From: Prevotellaceae bacterium
GTDB taxonomy: Bacteria > Bacteroidota > Bacteroidia > Bacteroidales > Paludibacteraceae
Length of the DNA: 13,941 nucleotides
Reading direction: 5' to 3'
NCBI GenBank assembly: GCA_031270565.1
Contig: JAISXJ010000127.1
Coordinates: 1 to 13,941 of the forward strand
Shown here: positions 6,777 through 13,941 of the stretch, piece by piece
Position numbering within the stretch: position 1 is the first letter of the stretch
Layout of the letters: each line of letters starts with the position of its first letter
Translations under genes and position numbers: made by a program
The notes under the pieces: model-generated
Databases searched by the model: none
Seen by the model: only the letters and a program-made list of their open reading frames with translations
Told to the model about the DNA's origin: nothing

Positions 6777-6780
6777 AGGA
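6775..6780 (+). promoter_or_regulatory. Ribosome binding site of rnfC
   Basis: AGAGGA lies 7 nt before the ATG at 6788 and overlaps the upstream stop codon TAG (6774-6776). It is one of the few Shine-Dalgarno-like sites in the window. It supports the start at 6788 over an ATG at 6710 inside the preceding gene, and suggests coupled translation. Confidence 0.6.
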
Positions 6781-6787
6781 TATAGTT

Positions 6788-8092
6788 ATGAGACATGTTA
6801 TATCTGGCGGATTACGTTTTTCTGCCGGCAAATATGCTTTTTCCTCAAAAAAAAGAGATTTTAATATTCCTGCAACAGAGCTTCCTCCGCCGTCACGCGC
6901 AGTTATTCCGCTTTGGCAGCATGCCGGAAAGCCGGCAATACCGGTTGTTTCAGTGGGAGACAGCGTAAAGACGGGGCAGTTAATCGGCAGGGCAGCAGAT
7001 GGTGTTTCAGCAAAGATACATTCCTCTGTTTCAGGTAGTATATGGTCGATAACTCCATGCACTAACGGGCGGGGGATTGCGCAAACTATTACTATTGATG
7101 TAGAGAGAGATGAGTGGGACAGCGCTATAGACAGGAGTGAGACTTTTAACCGTTACTGTCCTTTTAGTGCTGCCGAGATTCGTCAAAAGATAGCTGATGC
7201 CGGTGTTGTTGGTCTTGGAGGTGCCTGTTTTCCAACACATTTGAAGATTTCATCAGCTCATAAAACAGAGCTATTAATTATTAATGGCGTAGAATGTGAG
7301 CCGTTTCTCGGATGTGACTATTATCTAATGCAGCATCATACAGAAGAGATTGCATTTGGCATTACTCTTTTAATGAAAGCACTGAATGTTGAACGGGCTA
7401 TTATTGGCATAAAACGCAATAACAGCAAGTTGATTGCGCTATTTCAGGAAGTATCAAAACATTACTACGGTATTCAGGTAGAGGCTGTTGACATTCGCTA
7501 CCCATCAGGTAATGAAAAGATTTTAATCGGTGCATTAACAGGTAAACACCTCACTTCGGGCAAGTTACCCGTTGAAGAAGGCGTTATAGTACATAATGTT
7601 GCAACGGCATTTGCGGTCTATCAGGCGGTACAGAAAAATCGTCCGCTGATAGACCGTATTATTTCGCTTTCCGGACCGTTAGTAAAGCGTCCATGTAATC
7701 TAAAAGTGCGGATAGGTACGCCTGTTACAGATTTATTAACCGGTGAAAATGCGTGGCTTCGCACTGCGGATGCGCGTTTTATTAGTAGTGGTACGATGAC
7801 CGGACGTCAAATTACAACTCTCGATGAACCTGTCGAAAAGGGAACATCTGCAATCATTGTTCTTCGGAAGACGGCAACGCCTACTTCCCAACGCTGTATC
7901 AAATGCGGCGCGTGTATCCGCGTCTGTCCGATGGGACTCTCACCCTGTCTGCTGGTTCATTCGGCTGCACAGGATATGTCTGAAAAATTAAATGAAGACT
8001 CCGCAAAAGACTGTATATTTTGCGGCTGTTGCAGTTATGTTTGTCCGAGTTATATTCCTTTGACAGAGACAATAAGAACATTATTGAAGTAA
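6788..8092 (+). CDS. rnfC: Electron transport complex subunit RnfC (solitary)
   Basis: RnfC is the peripheral NADH-oxidising, FMN-binding subunit of the Rnf complex, which couples ferredoxin:NAD+ electron transfer to ion pumping. This 434-residue copy looks complete. It has an N-terminal RnfC barrel-sandwich region (VIPLWQHAGKPAIPVVSVGD, 39-58; IHSSVSG, 77-83), the glycine-rich GVVGLGGACFPTHLK (139-153) and INGVECEP (165-172) of the complex I 51-kDa-like FMN domain, an SLBB-like region (about 285-320), and two 4Fe-4S motifs: C370-x2-C373-x2-C376-x3-C380 and C409-x2-C412-x2-C415-x3-C419. Rnf genes normally form one operon (in Bacteroides rnfBCDGEA). Here rnfC follows a hypothetical gene and is followed by converging genes, with no rnfB, D, G, E or A in the window. 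The start is set by AGAGGA at 6775; the frame also extends upstream to 6710 inside the neighbour. A related RnfC-like role outside Rnf remains possible. Confidence 0.88.
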   Translation: MRHVISGGLRFSAGKYAFSSKKRDFNIPATELPPPSRAVIPLWQHAGKPAIPVVSVGDSVKTGQLIGRAADGVSAKIHSSVSGSIWSITPCTNGRGIAQTITIDVERDEWDSAIDRSETFNRYCPFSAAEIRQKIADAGVVGLGGACFPTHLKISSAHKTELLIINGVECEPFLGCDYYLMQHHTEEIAFGITLLMKALNVERAIIGIKRNNSKLIALFQEVSKHYYGIQVEAVDIRYPSGNEKILIGALTGKHLTSGKLPVEEGVIVHNVATAFAVYQAVQKNRPLIDRIISLSGPLVKRPCNLKVRIGTPVTDLLTGENAWLRTADARFISSGTMTGRQITTLDEPVEKGTSAIIVLRKTATPTSQRCIKCGACIRVCPMGLSPCLLVHSAAQDMSEKLNEDSAKDCIFCGCCSYVCPSYIPLTETIRTLLK

Positions 8093-8118
8093 TAAAAAAG
8101 TAGGTCAGGAAAGCACCG

Positions 8119-8403
8119 TCAGAGTATCCAGATGCCTGCGAGAATGTAGATTATAATGGCTACAAATACGCCCCGGCAAGCCATCCATTTTTCAAAATGA
8201 TTTAATAAAAAGACGGCAAAAAGGTTTGGAATGATTGCCATAAATAGCATTTTCACGGCTATAGATGTCTTAACGAGCCTGCCAAGCAGCTCATTAAGAG
8301 GCATTTCCCCTGTGTAGAGAATGGTAAGATAGAGCCACCCGAAAAAGAGTGGAACTGTCAACCCGCCAATTAATCCGATAAGAAAAGAATATGTTGATTT
8401 CAT
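8119..8403 (-). CDS. Small three-helix membrane protein
   Basis: The 94-residue product has three predicted membrane helices: FLIGLIGGLTVPLFFGWLYL near the N-terminus, KMLFMAIIPNLFAVFLL in the middle and VFVAIIIYILAGIWIL at the C-terminus. It has no recognisable catalytic motif. The ATG at 8403 is preferred; the frame also has a TTG at 8412, directly after the surE stop codon (TGA at 8415-8413). The spacing of 9 bp from surE indicates a shared transcript, last in the gldF-surE run. Its end converges on rnfC with a gap of 26 bp that shows no clear terminator. The function is unknown; it looks like a Bacteroidota conserved hypothetical. Confidence 0.7.
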   Translation of the reverse strand: MKSTYSFLIGLIGGLTVPLFFGWLYLTILYTGEMPLNELLGRLVKTSIAVKMLFMAIIPNLFAVFLLNHFEKWMACRGVFVAIIIYILAGIWIL

Positions 8404-8412
8404 GGCAGGCAA

Positions 8413-9183
8413 TCACATTTTAAAGACAAGATTTTGAAGAGTAGGGTAGTGTGTCATGTCTGCGTGGACAGGTTGTACGGAAATAAACCCTTGATTTAAA
8501 GCAGCTTCGTCCGTATCTTGAGCAGCAGCTTCTTCGTTGACAAACTCGCCGGTTAGCCAGAAACATACCCCGTTACCATGCGGCATTGCCGAGGTCATAA
8601 ACTCATTTCTCCAGCATCCGCGCGACTGTCTGACGGTACGGATTCCGGCAATTGCACCCGTCGGCGCATTAACGTTAAGGCATACTCCCTGAGGCAATCC
8701 CTCTCGCCAAATCTGCTCGACAATAGCCCGAAAAGGCGCTTTAACTGCCGAAAAATCAGCGTCCGGTTCGTGATTACAGAGCGAGAAGCCAATACTCGGT
8801 ACGTGGTAAAGCGCTCCCTCAATAGCAGCGCCCATTGTTCCGGAATAGACAACGTTAATAGCGGCGTTAGAGCCATGATTAATGCCGGAAAGAACCATAT
8901 CCGGACGGCGATTAAGGTGAGGAATCTGCTGTGAGAAAGCGAGTTTCACACAGTCAACAGGCAGTCCCGTGCAGGCAAGTTGCGTGAAGGCGTCCGACCG
9001 TTCAAGTTCGTGGTACATCACCGGCAGGTTCACAGTCATTGCGCTCGACTGCCCCGAACGCGGCGCATCCGGCGCAACGACAAGCACATCACCCAACTCA
9101 CGAGCAATTTCTGTGAGCATAGCAATTCCTTTTGCCTGTACGCCATCGTCATTAGTAACAAGAATAAAAGGTTTTTTTTTCAT
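8413..9183 (-). CDS. surE: 5'/3'-nucleotidase SurE
   Basis: SurE is a metal-dependent phosphatase acting on nucleoside 5'- and 3'-monophosphates and short polyphosphates in the cytoplasm. The 256 residues match the family length. The N-terminal motif ILVTNDDGVQAKG (7-19) supplies the metal-binding Asp12 and Asp13. Ser43 in PRSGQSS and Asn102 in SGINHGSN match the other metal-site residues, and YSGTMGAAIEGAL (113-125) is the conserved helix start. It lies 18 bp downstream of gldF and ends 9 bp before the small membrane protein gene, so the three are likely co-transcribed. The leader before the ATG is A/T-rich without a clear Shine-Dalgarno site. Confidence 0.95.
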   Translation of the reverse strand: MKKKPFILVTNDDGVQAKGIAMLTEIARELGDVLVVAPDAPRSGQSSAMTVNLPVMYHELERSDAFTQLACTGLPVDCVKLAFSQQIPHLNRRPDMVLSGINHGSNAAINVVYSGTMGAAIEGALYHVPSIGFSLCNHEPDADFSAVKAPFRAIVEQIWREGLPQGVCLNVNAPTGAIAGIRTVRQSRGCWRNEFMTSAMPHGNGVCFWLTGEFVNEEAAAQDTDEAALNQGFISVQPVHADMTHYPTLQNLVFKM

Positions 9184-9201
9184 AAAAAGAGAAATAATAA
9201 A

Positions 9202-9951
9202 TTACCTATTGCGCTTTTGCCGGAGCAGCACGACCTGTGTCGCCCAAATGCAAACGGCGGTTACAAGGAGAAAATAGAGCAAGTCGCGACTGTCTAACAC
9301 GCCACGGCTCATAGATTTATAATGCGCTTCAACACCGAACTGCTGCACGAGATGAGCTGCGTCTCCGCTGACAAGTAGCGACCCGATGAGGTCAAAGCCG
9401 AAGAACAGCACGAAACACAGCGCGGCTGCCAGCATAAAAGCAACAATCTGGCTGTTACTAAGCGCAGACGCCAAAATACCAACCGATGAATAGAGCATGG
9501 CAAGGAGAATTAAACCGATAAAAGAACCCCAAAACGCGCCACTGTCCACATTCCCGGCAGGTTCTGCGAGTTGCAGCACAGAGAGATACCAAATTATGGC
9601 AGGTAGCAGTGCAACTACAACAAGCATCCATCCGGCAATCATTTTGCCAAGCACAACTGTCAACTTTGAAACGGGACGGGTAAAGAGCCATTCGAGCGTT
9701 CCCTGTTGGTGTTCTTCGGCAAAGGCACGCATCGTAATTGCCGGACAAAGGAAAAGATAAAGCCACGGCGCCAGAGCAAAAAGTCCGTCGAGTGAAGCGT
9801 AGCCGCTGTCAAGAATATTGTACTGATTTGGAAAAACCCACAAAAAAAGTGCTGTTCCAATCAGAAACAGGGCAATAACAATATAGCCTGTAGCGGATGT
9901 AAAAAAGGTGCGAAATTCCTTTTTTATAATAGTTAAAACAGCGTGAAACAT
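9202..9951 (-). CDS. gldF: GldF-type ABC transporter permease
   Basis: The 249-residue protein is an ABC-2 type permease close to GldF, the membrane subunit of the GldAFG transporter first described in gliding Flavobacterium. Seen in the sequence are an N-terminal amphipathic start (IIKKEFRTFFTSATGYIVIA), then a helix, the typical FNILD-like segment (YNILDSGYASL), the conserved cytoplasmic loop TMRAFAEEHQQGTLEWL with RPVSK, and about five more helices. GldF usually sits beside gldG, which encodes the partner protein; here surE follows directly. Non-motile Bacteroidales also keep gldF-like genes, so gliding should not be inferred. The export substrate is unknown. Its promoter is at 10095-10125. 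Confidence 0.85.
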   Translation of the reverse strand: MFHAVLTIIKKEFRTFFTSATGYIVIALFLIGTALFLWVFPNQYNILDSGYASLDGLFALAPWLYLFLCPAITMRAFAEEHQQGTLEWLFTRPVSKLTVVLGKMIAGWMLVVVALLPAIIWYLSVLQLAEPAGNVDSGAFWGSFIGLILLAMLYSSVGILASALSNSQIVAFMLAAALCFVLFFGFDLIGSLLVSGDAAHLVQQFGVEAHYKSMSRGVLDSRDLLYFLLVTAVCIWATQVVLLRQKRNR

Positions 9952-10049
9952 GATTACTTTTTTTTTTGAATTATGCTGGAAATAATGCCGTCAATACATT
10001 GACAGATAATAAACAGTACGATTATGTAAAATAATTCATAGTTATAAAC

Positions 10050-10057
10050 TATCTTTG
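10050..10057 (+). promoter_or_regulatory. -7 box for the PagL-like gene
   Basis: TATCTTTG matches TAnnTTTG; a start near 10064 would leave a leader of about 100 nt. No TTG is at the right distance upstream. A second candidate, TATTTTTG at 10107-10114, gives a shorter leader but is also without a -33 TTG. Confidence 0.45.
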
Positions 10058-10094
10058 CAAGCCTTTTGTGGCGTACATTTTATTTATACCGGCG

Positions 10095-10125
10095 CAAAGG
10101 TAATGTTATTTTTGAGGAATGACAA
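10095..10125 (-). promoter_or_regulatory. Promoter of the gldF-surE operon
   Basis: On the minus strand TTG (10125-10123), 20 bp of spacing and TACCTTTG (10102-10095) give a complete Bacteroidota promoter. The transcript would begin near 10088, leaving a leader of about 137 nt before the gldF ATG. It is among the clearest promoters in the window. Confidence 0.7.
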
Positions 10126-10164
10126 CAGTTCTTCTTAACAGTTAAAAGCATAAAAAATACATCT

Positions 10165-11442
10165 ATGAAACAACTGTCGCTAATCATCTTTTGCCTGTTG
10201 GCAATACAGTTATGTCCGGCACAACCGCGTTATGCGGTGCGGGTATCCGGTTACGGCGGGAAAATTCTTCCCCTCTCTAAAAATATAGAACACACGGCAA
10301 CGGGTATCGTTTCCGGCGGCGAGGTAACAGTTGACTTTTTGCCGCAGAACAACTACAACTGGGAGCAGTTCTGGAATTACCCCACCTGTGGAGTCGGCGT
10401 CCTGATGCTTGATATGGGCAATGCCGCGATTCTGGGACAGTCGTTATCGGTTTATCCCTATCTGTTGACGCCTGTTGTAAAAAGTGACTATTTTATCCTT
10501 AATTATAAGGTTGGAGTCGGTTTGAGCTTCTTTACAAAAACGTGGAACAGATGCGATACGCTCAGCGGCGTCAATTCCCTGACTGCCAATTCCGCCATTG
10601 GTTCTATTGTAAACGCTTATATTACTACGGGCGCCTTTATGGAATTTCCGATATGGAAGGGCTTTTCCGCCACAGCCGAGCTGGGATACAGCCACATGAG
10701 TAACGGTAGCATCCTGCAGCCCAATGGCGGTCTTAATATCCTGTACGGAGAAGTTGGGGCAAAATATACTTTCAATCAGGAAAAAGTGTCTTTTGGACTA
10801 AAAAATCCAACACTGCATCTGCCATACTCCTTTGCGCTCAATATGACGTTTTCGGGCGGCGCAAGGGAACATTATCATCTGGATAATAAGAGTTATCCCG
10901 TCTTTTCTCTGCATCTTGGCTACAGCCATGTTATGACTGACATCTACACTTTTGGCGGAGGCTTCGATTTCTTTTACGATGGTGCTTTTGTTCAGCAAGG
11001 CACGCGCGGTGAAAAATCCTATCGGCAGCATACGCACTATGAACGTTATTTTATTGACACAGAATCTGTCTCCAACAAGTTTCGTATTGGCGTCAGTCTT
11101 AACAATGCCTTTATCATCGGGCGTGTTACCGGCATACTGGACTGGGGCATTTATCTCTATGATCCCCTTCGTAATGCCAATCCGCAACCGCACAAAAAAC
11201 ATGGTTACAATCGTCCGATAATCTATTCATACAATATTGACAAGGAAGATGGTTGGAACTATTTCCGTTTGGGAGTTCGCGTGCGTGTTCTGGATAATCT
11301 CTATGTTCAGGCGGCAATGAAAACGCACCTGCAAAAGGCTGAAATGGTAGAATTTGGCATAGGGTATCAACTGCCATTTGCAAAAAGAAATCAGCACGAA
11401 ACGCTCGTCAGCAAACACAGTTACGGCATATATCATCCATAG
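10165..11442 (+). CDS. PagL-like acyloxyacyl hydrolase, outer membrane
   Basis: The 425-residue protein has a signal peptide (MKQLSLIIFCLLAIQLCPAQ, cleavage after about Ala19) and alternating, aromatic-rich strands typical of an outer-membrane beta-barrel. The segment LGYSHMSNGS...PNGGLN (173-191) matches the active-site region of lipid A 3-O-deacylases (PagL) and their Bacteroidota relatives: His177 and Ser179 fit the H-x-S catalytic pair. In Pseudomonas PagL the catalytic Glu lies 14 residues after the His; here that position is Asn191 and the nearest Glu is 196. The protein is much longer than classical PagL (about 170 residues), with a second barrel-like half after about 220. It could trim acyl chains from lipid A, or be a barrel that has lost that activity. 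The glycosyltransferase gene follows after 27 bp. Confidence 0.72.
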   Translation: MKQLSLIIFCLLAIQLCPAQPRYAVRVSGYGGKILPLSKNIEHTATGIVSGGEVTVDFLPQNNYNWEQFWNYPTCGVGVLMLDMGNAAILGQSLSVYPYLLTPVVKSDYFILNYKVGVGLSFFTKTWNRCDTLSGVNSLTANSAIGSIVNAYITTGAFMEFPIWKGFSATAELGYSHMSNGSILQPNGGLNILYGEVGAKYTFNQEKVSFGLKNPTLHLPYSFALNMTFSGGAREHYHLDNKSYPVFSLHLGYSHVMTDIYTFGGGFDFFYDGAFVQQGTRGEKSYRQHTHYERYFIDTESVSNKFRIGVSLNNAFIIGRVTGILDWGIYLYDPLRNANPQPHKKHGYNRPIIYSYNIDKEDGWNYFRLGVRVRVLDNLYVQAAMKTHLQKAEMVEFGIGYQLPFAKRNQHETLVSKHSYGIYHP

Positions 11443-11469
11443 TAATAATCATAATTCCTCATATCAAAG

Positions 11470-12438
11470 ATGTTTTCCATTATCGTTCCATTATACAATA
11501 AAGCCCTTTACATAAGGCATGCCGTAGATTCGATATTATCCCAGACTTTTCGGCAATTTGAGTTGATTATTGTCAATGACGGTTCAACTGATAAAAGTTT
11601 GGAGGTTGTTCAGGGCATAAACTTTTCCGGTGTGGATGTTCGACTTATTAATCAGCCCAATGCCGGCGTCTCTACCGCCCGCAACAACGGAGTAAAGGCG
11701 GCAAAATATGATTACGTGGCGTTTCTGGACGCCGATGACTGGTGGCATCCGACATTTCTGGAGGAGATAAACCGGCTGATACATGATTTTCCGGAGGGAG
11801 CCATTCACGCCAGCGCCTACTATAAGGTAAAAAACGGCGTGAATATTCCTGCTCGAATTGGCGTTCCAAAAGATTTTGAAAGAGGTTATTTTGATTATTG
11901 CAAAGCCTATTCTCTCTCTCCGTGGATGCCATTGTGGACGGGTGCGGTGGTTATACGCAAAACAGTTTTTAATGAAATGCAGGGATTTAACCCCCGCTTG
12001 AAACTTGGCGAAGATTTTGATTTGTGGGTGCGTGTCGCCTTGAAATATAAGGTGGCACTGATTAATAAACCGCTGACATACTATAATCAGGATGTTTCAT
12101 TACAGTGGCGTGCGGTAGGCAACCTGCACGCCCCCGAAACACACATGCTCTGGAATCTGGAATATTTGACGGAAGAGGAACAGAAAAATCCTGTTTTAAA
12201 GCAATTATTAGATAATTTACGGGTTGGTTCGCTGTTGCCATACTACTTGAATAAGACAACTCGACAACAGGCAAAAATGGAGTTGGCAAAAGTGGACTGG
12301 TCAAAACAACCGCAAGCGACAGAAAAAATGTACAAACTACCCCTGTTTTATTTAAAGATAAAACAGGGTATTCTGCAATACGGTTATCTGATTAAACAAA
12401 AATTACTGCACCCTGAATATTATTCCAATATACATTAA
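11470..12438 (+). CDS. Family 2 glycosyltransferase
   Basis: The 322-residue enzyme has a GT-A fold start: SIIVPLYNKALYIRHAVDSI (3-22), nucleotide-sugar site residues VNDGSTD (35-41), NAGVSTARNNG (64-74) and the DXD-type metal motif DADD (87-90). The acceptor-side motif LGEDFDLWVRV (179-189) supports an inverting GT2. The C-terminal part (from about 210) is helical and has no membrane segment. It presumably adds a sugar to a surface polysaccharide or lipopolysaccharide; donor and acceptor cannot be told. It lies 27 bp after the PagL-like gene and 12 bp before the aminopeptidase gene, so a shared transcript is likely. Confidence 0.9.
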   Translation: MFSIIVPLYNKALYIRHAVDSILSQTFRQFELIIVNDGSTDKSLEVVQGINFSGVDVRLINQPNAGVSTARNNGVKAAKYDYVAFLDADDWWHPTFLEEINRLIHDFPEGAIHASAYYKVKNGVNIPARIGVPKDFERGYFDYCKAYSLSPWMPLWTGAVVIRKTVFNEMQGFNPRLKLGEDFDLWVRVALKYKVALINKPLTYYNQDVSLQWRAVGNLHAPETHMLWNLEYLTEEEQKNPVLKQLLDNLRVGSLLPYYLNKTTRQQAKMELAKVDWSKQPQATEKMYKLPLFYLKIKQGILQYGYLIKQKLLHPEYYSNIH

Positions 12439-12450
12439 AAAATTAGATCT

Positions 12451-13941
12451 ATGGATACTCCTCAATTGATTGCCCTGCGTGTCCTGATGCATCAAAAAAA
12501 CATCGGAGCCGTGATTATTCCAACAACCGACCCGCACGGTAGCGAATATATTGCGCCGTACTGGCAGGTACAGCGTTTTATAACCGGATTTACAGGATCT
12601 GCCGGTACGGTGGTCATCACAGGAGACAAAGGCGGATTATGGACAGACTCGCGTTACTTCCTTCAGGGAGAAGAAGAGCTTGCGGGAAGTTCTGTCGTAT
12701 TGATGAAAGATGGCATACCTTCAACGCCGACAATTGCCCAATGGCTTGGGCAGGAGTTACAAAGCGGCGATGTGGTGGCAGTTGATTCGCAGATGTTTTC
12801 GGTGAACAGTTTTTTAGCATTAAAGGAATCATTGGCAACATACGGTATCACACTTAATATGAATTTGGAGCATGACCTGATTGCTCCCCTCTGGCATAAT
12901 CGTCCGCCGCTGCAGGCAGAGTATATTTGGAGGTTAAACAACAATATAACGGGACAAAACACGACGACAAAACTTGTTCGTGTGCGCAAGGCAATGCTTG
13001 CCGGCGGTGTAGATGCCCTGTTGCTTACAGCTCTTGATGATATTGCATGGTTGATGAACATACGGGGCAATGATATTGCCTGTAATCCTGTGGTCATTTC
13101 GTATGCGGTTATCTATTCGGATAAGGCTATTCTTTTTATGGATCGCCACAAGTTAAAACGTTCGACGTTTGCTCCTTTGCAGGCGCATGGTATCACTGTT
13201 GCCGATTATGGCAACATATTTACGCATCTGCAACAGTTTGATAAAGATAAAAAAATCGGTATTGACTTTTCAACTGCCAATTATGCGCTCTATCAAATAT
13301 TGGCGGACAGGGCATGTGTCATTCCTGTCCGGTCACCTGTTGGAGCGATGAAGGGAGTGAAGAACAGTGTCGAGCTGGCAGGTTTTCGCAAGGCAATGAT
13401 TAAGGATGGCGTAGCGCTGGTGCGCTTCTTTATCCGATTGGAAAAAGGACTCAAGAAGAGAACGGTTACGGAATTGTCGGCTTCCCGAATGTTGCTTGAG
13501 AGCAGGGCAGAGCAGCCGGGCTTTGTCTCGGAGAGTTTTGAAACAATTGCGGCTTACGGACCTCACGGGGCAATTGTTCACTATGCGCCAACGGAGCAGA
13601 GTGATGTCCGGCTGGAAAGAAAGGGGCTGTTTCTGCTTGATTCGGGTGGACATTATCGGGATGGTACGACGGATATAACACGAACGGTTGCGCTTGGAAA
13701 AGTTTTCCTGCGGCAACGTCAGGATTATACGCTGGTACTTAAAGGACACATTGCACTTTCGCAGGCTCGTTTTCCGCAAGGTACGCGCGGCACGCAGTTA
13801 GATGTGCTGGCTCGACAGTTTCTCTGGCACAATGCGCTGCAATTCGGACACGGGACGGGACATGGGGTAGGGCATTGTCTGTGTGTTCACGAAGGTCTGC
13901 ACAGCATTCGGATGCAGGAGAATCCAACCGTGCTTCAACCG
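12451..13941 (+). CDS. pepP: Xaa-Pro aminopeptidase (aminopeptidase P), 3' end cut off
   Basis: This M24 metallopeptidase releases an N-terminal residue linked to proline. 497 codons are present, in frame to the last base; relatives of about 595 residues suggest roughly 100 are missing. It has the three-domain layout of the eukaryote-type enzyme: two creatinase-like N-terminal domains (VIIPTTDPHGSEYIAPYW at 20-37; FTGSAGTVVIT at 48-58; a second copy from about 170) and then the pita-bread domain. Visible active-site residues are His377 (GAIVHYAP), Asp397 and Asp408 (LLDSGG...GTTDITR), His467 and His471 (HGTGHGVGH) and His480 (VHEG). The last two metal ligands, both Glu, would lie just beyond the window edge. 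The ATG at 12451 lies 12 bp after the glycosyltransferase stop. It has no signal peptide. Confidence 0.93.
   Translation, partial: MDTPQLIALRVLMHQKNIGAVIIPTTDPHGSEYIAPYWQVQRFITGFTGSAGTVVITGDKGGLWTDSRYFLQGEEELAGSSVVLMKDGIPSTPTIAQWLGQELQSGDVVAVDSQMFSVNSFLALKESLATYGITLNMNLEHDLIAPLWHNRPPLQAEYIWRLNNNITGQNTTTKLVRVRKAMLAGGVDALLLTALDDIAWLMNIRGNDIACNPVVISYAVIYSDKAILFMDRHKLKRSTFAPLQAHGITVADYGNIFTHLQQFDKDKKIGIDFSTANYALYQILADRACVIPVRSPVGAMKGVKNSVELAGFRKAMIKDGVALVRFFIRLEKGLKKRTVTELSASRMLLESRAEQPGFVSESFETIAAYGPHGAIVHYAPTEQSDVRLERKGLFLLDSGGHYRDGTTDITRTVALGKVFLRQRQDYTLVLKGHIALSQARFPQGTRGTQLDVLARQFLWHNALQFGHGTGHGVGHCLCVHEGLHSIRMQENPTVLQP

Larger units (their letters stand above)
9952..10164. promoter_or_regulatory. 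Divergent promoter region between gldF and the PagL-like gene
   Basis: The gap has a minus-strand promoter with both boxes at 10095-10125 and plus-strand -7 boxes at 10050-10057 and 10107-10114. The predicted divergent transcripts would overlap by a few tens of bases if the plus-strand start at about 10064 is used. No gene was seen in it. Confidence 0.6.

Noticed and set aside
6710..6787. Upstream ATG for rnfC inside the 6099 gene
   Set aside because: The extra residues do not resemble RnfC, and AGAGGA is placed correctly for the ATG at 6788.
8578..8934. Plus-strand frame opposite surE
   Set aside because: It is a shadow of surE, whose catalytic motifs are all clear on the other strand.

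Overview
The window looks like chromosomal DNA of a member of the Bacteroidota, most likely an uncultured or host-associated Bacteroidales relative. The evidence is: promoter -7 boxes of the Bacteroidota form TAnnTTTG ahead of several genes; A-rich translation starts with little Shine-Dalgarno signal; and a gene set typical of the phylum (a DUF4954 protein, a Bacteroidota-type RecF, a GldF-type ABC permease, a Bacteroidota acyloxyacyl hydrolase-like protein). An Rnf subunit fits an anaerobic or fermentative life.

Layout. 1-736 holds no convincing protein gene. It contains a near-perfect hairpin (234-272), an 18-copy heptanucleotide tandem repeat (304-429), another inverted repeat, and the creD promoter. 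creD (737-2014) follows, visibly more AT-rich than the next genes. A 114-bp imperfect palindromic element (2043-2156) separates it from a DUF4954-recF operon (2216-5299); the right end of this element carries the -33 box of the DUF4954 promoter. 5300-6098 is a repeat-rich stretch with a hairpin after recF, a promoter-like box and an array of about ten 21-bp units (5764-5975) that may encode a basic heptapeptide-repeat protein. Then come a hypothetical gene (6099-6776) and a solitary rnfC (6788-8092) whose ribosome binding site overlaps the upstream stop codon.

A minus-strand operon, read gldF-surE-small membrane protein (9951 down to 8119), converges on rnfC. A strong minus-strand promoter lies at 10095-10125, in the region shared with the divergent plus-strand run. 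That run is a PagL-like outer-membrane acyloxyacyl hydrolase (10165-11442), a family 2 glycosyltransferase (11470-12438) and an Xaa-Pro aminopeptidase (12451 to the window edge, C-terminus missing).

Functional reading. Several genes concern the envelope: CreD, GldF, the small membrane protein, the PagL-like enzyme and the glycosyltransferase. The others are housekeeping: RecF repair, SurE nucleotidase, aminopeptidase P. The parts least explained by known families are the 21-bp/heptapeptide array with its coupled hypothetical-rnfC pair, and the palindromic element at 2043-2156. No RNA gene, CRISPR array, transposase or integrase was recognised.
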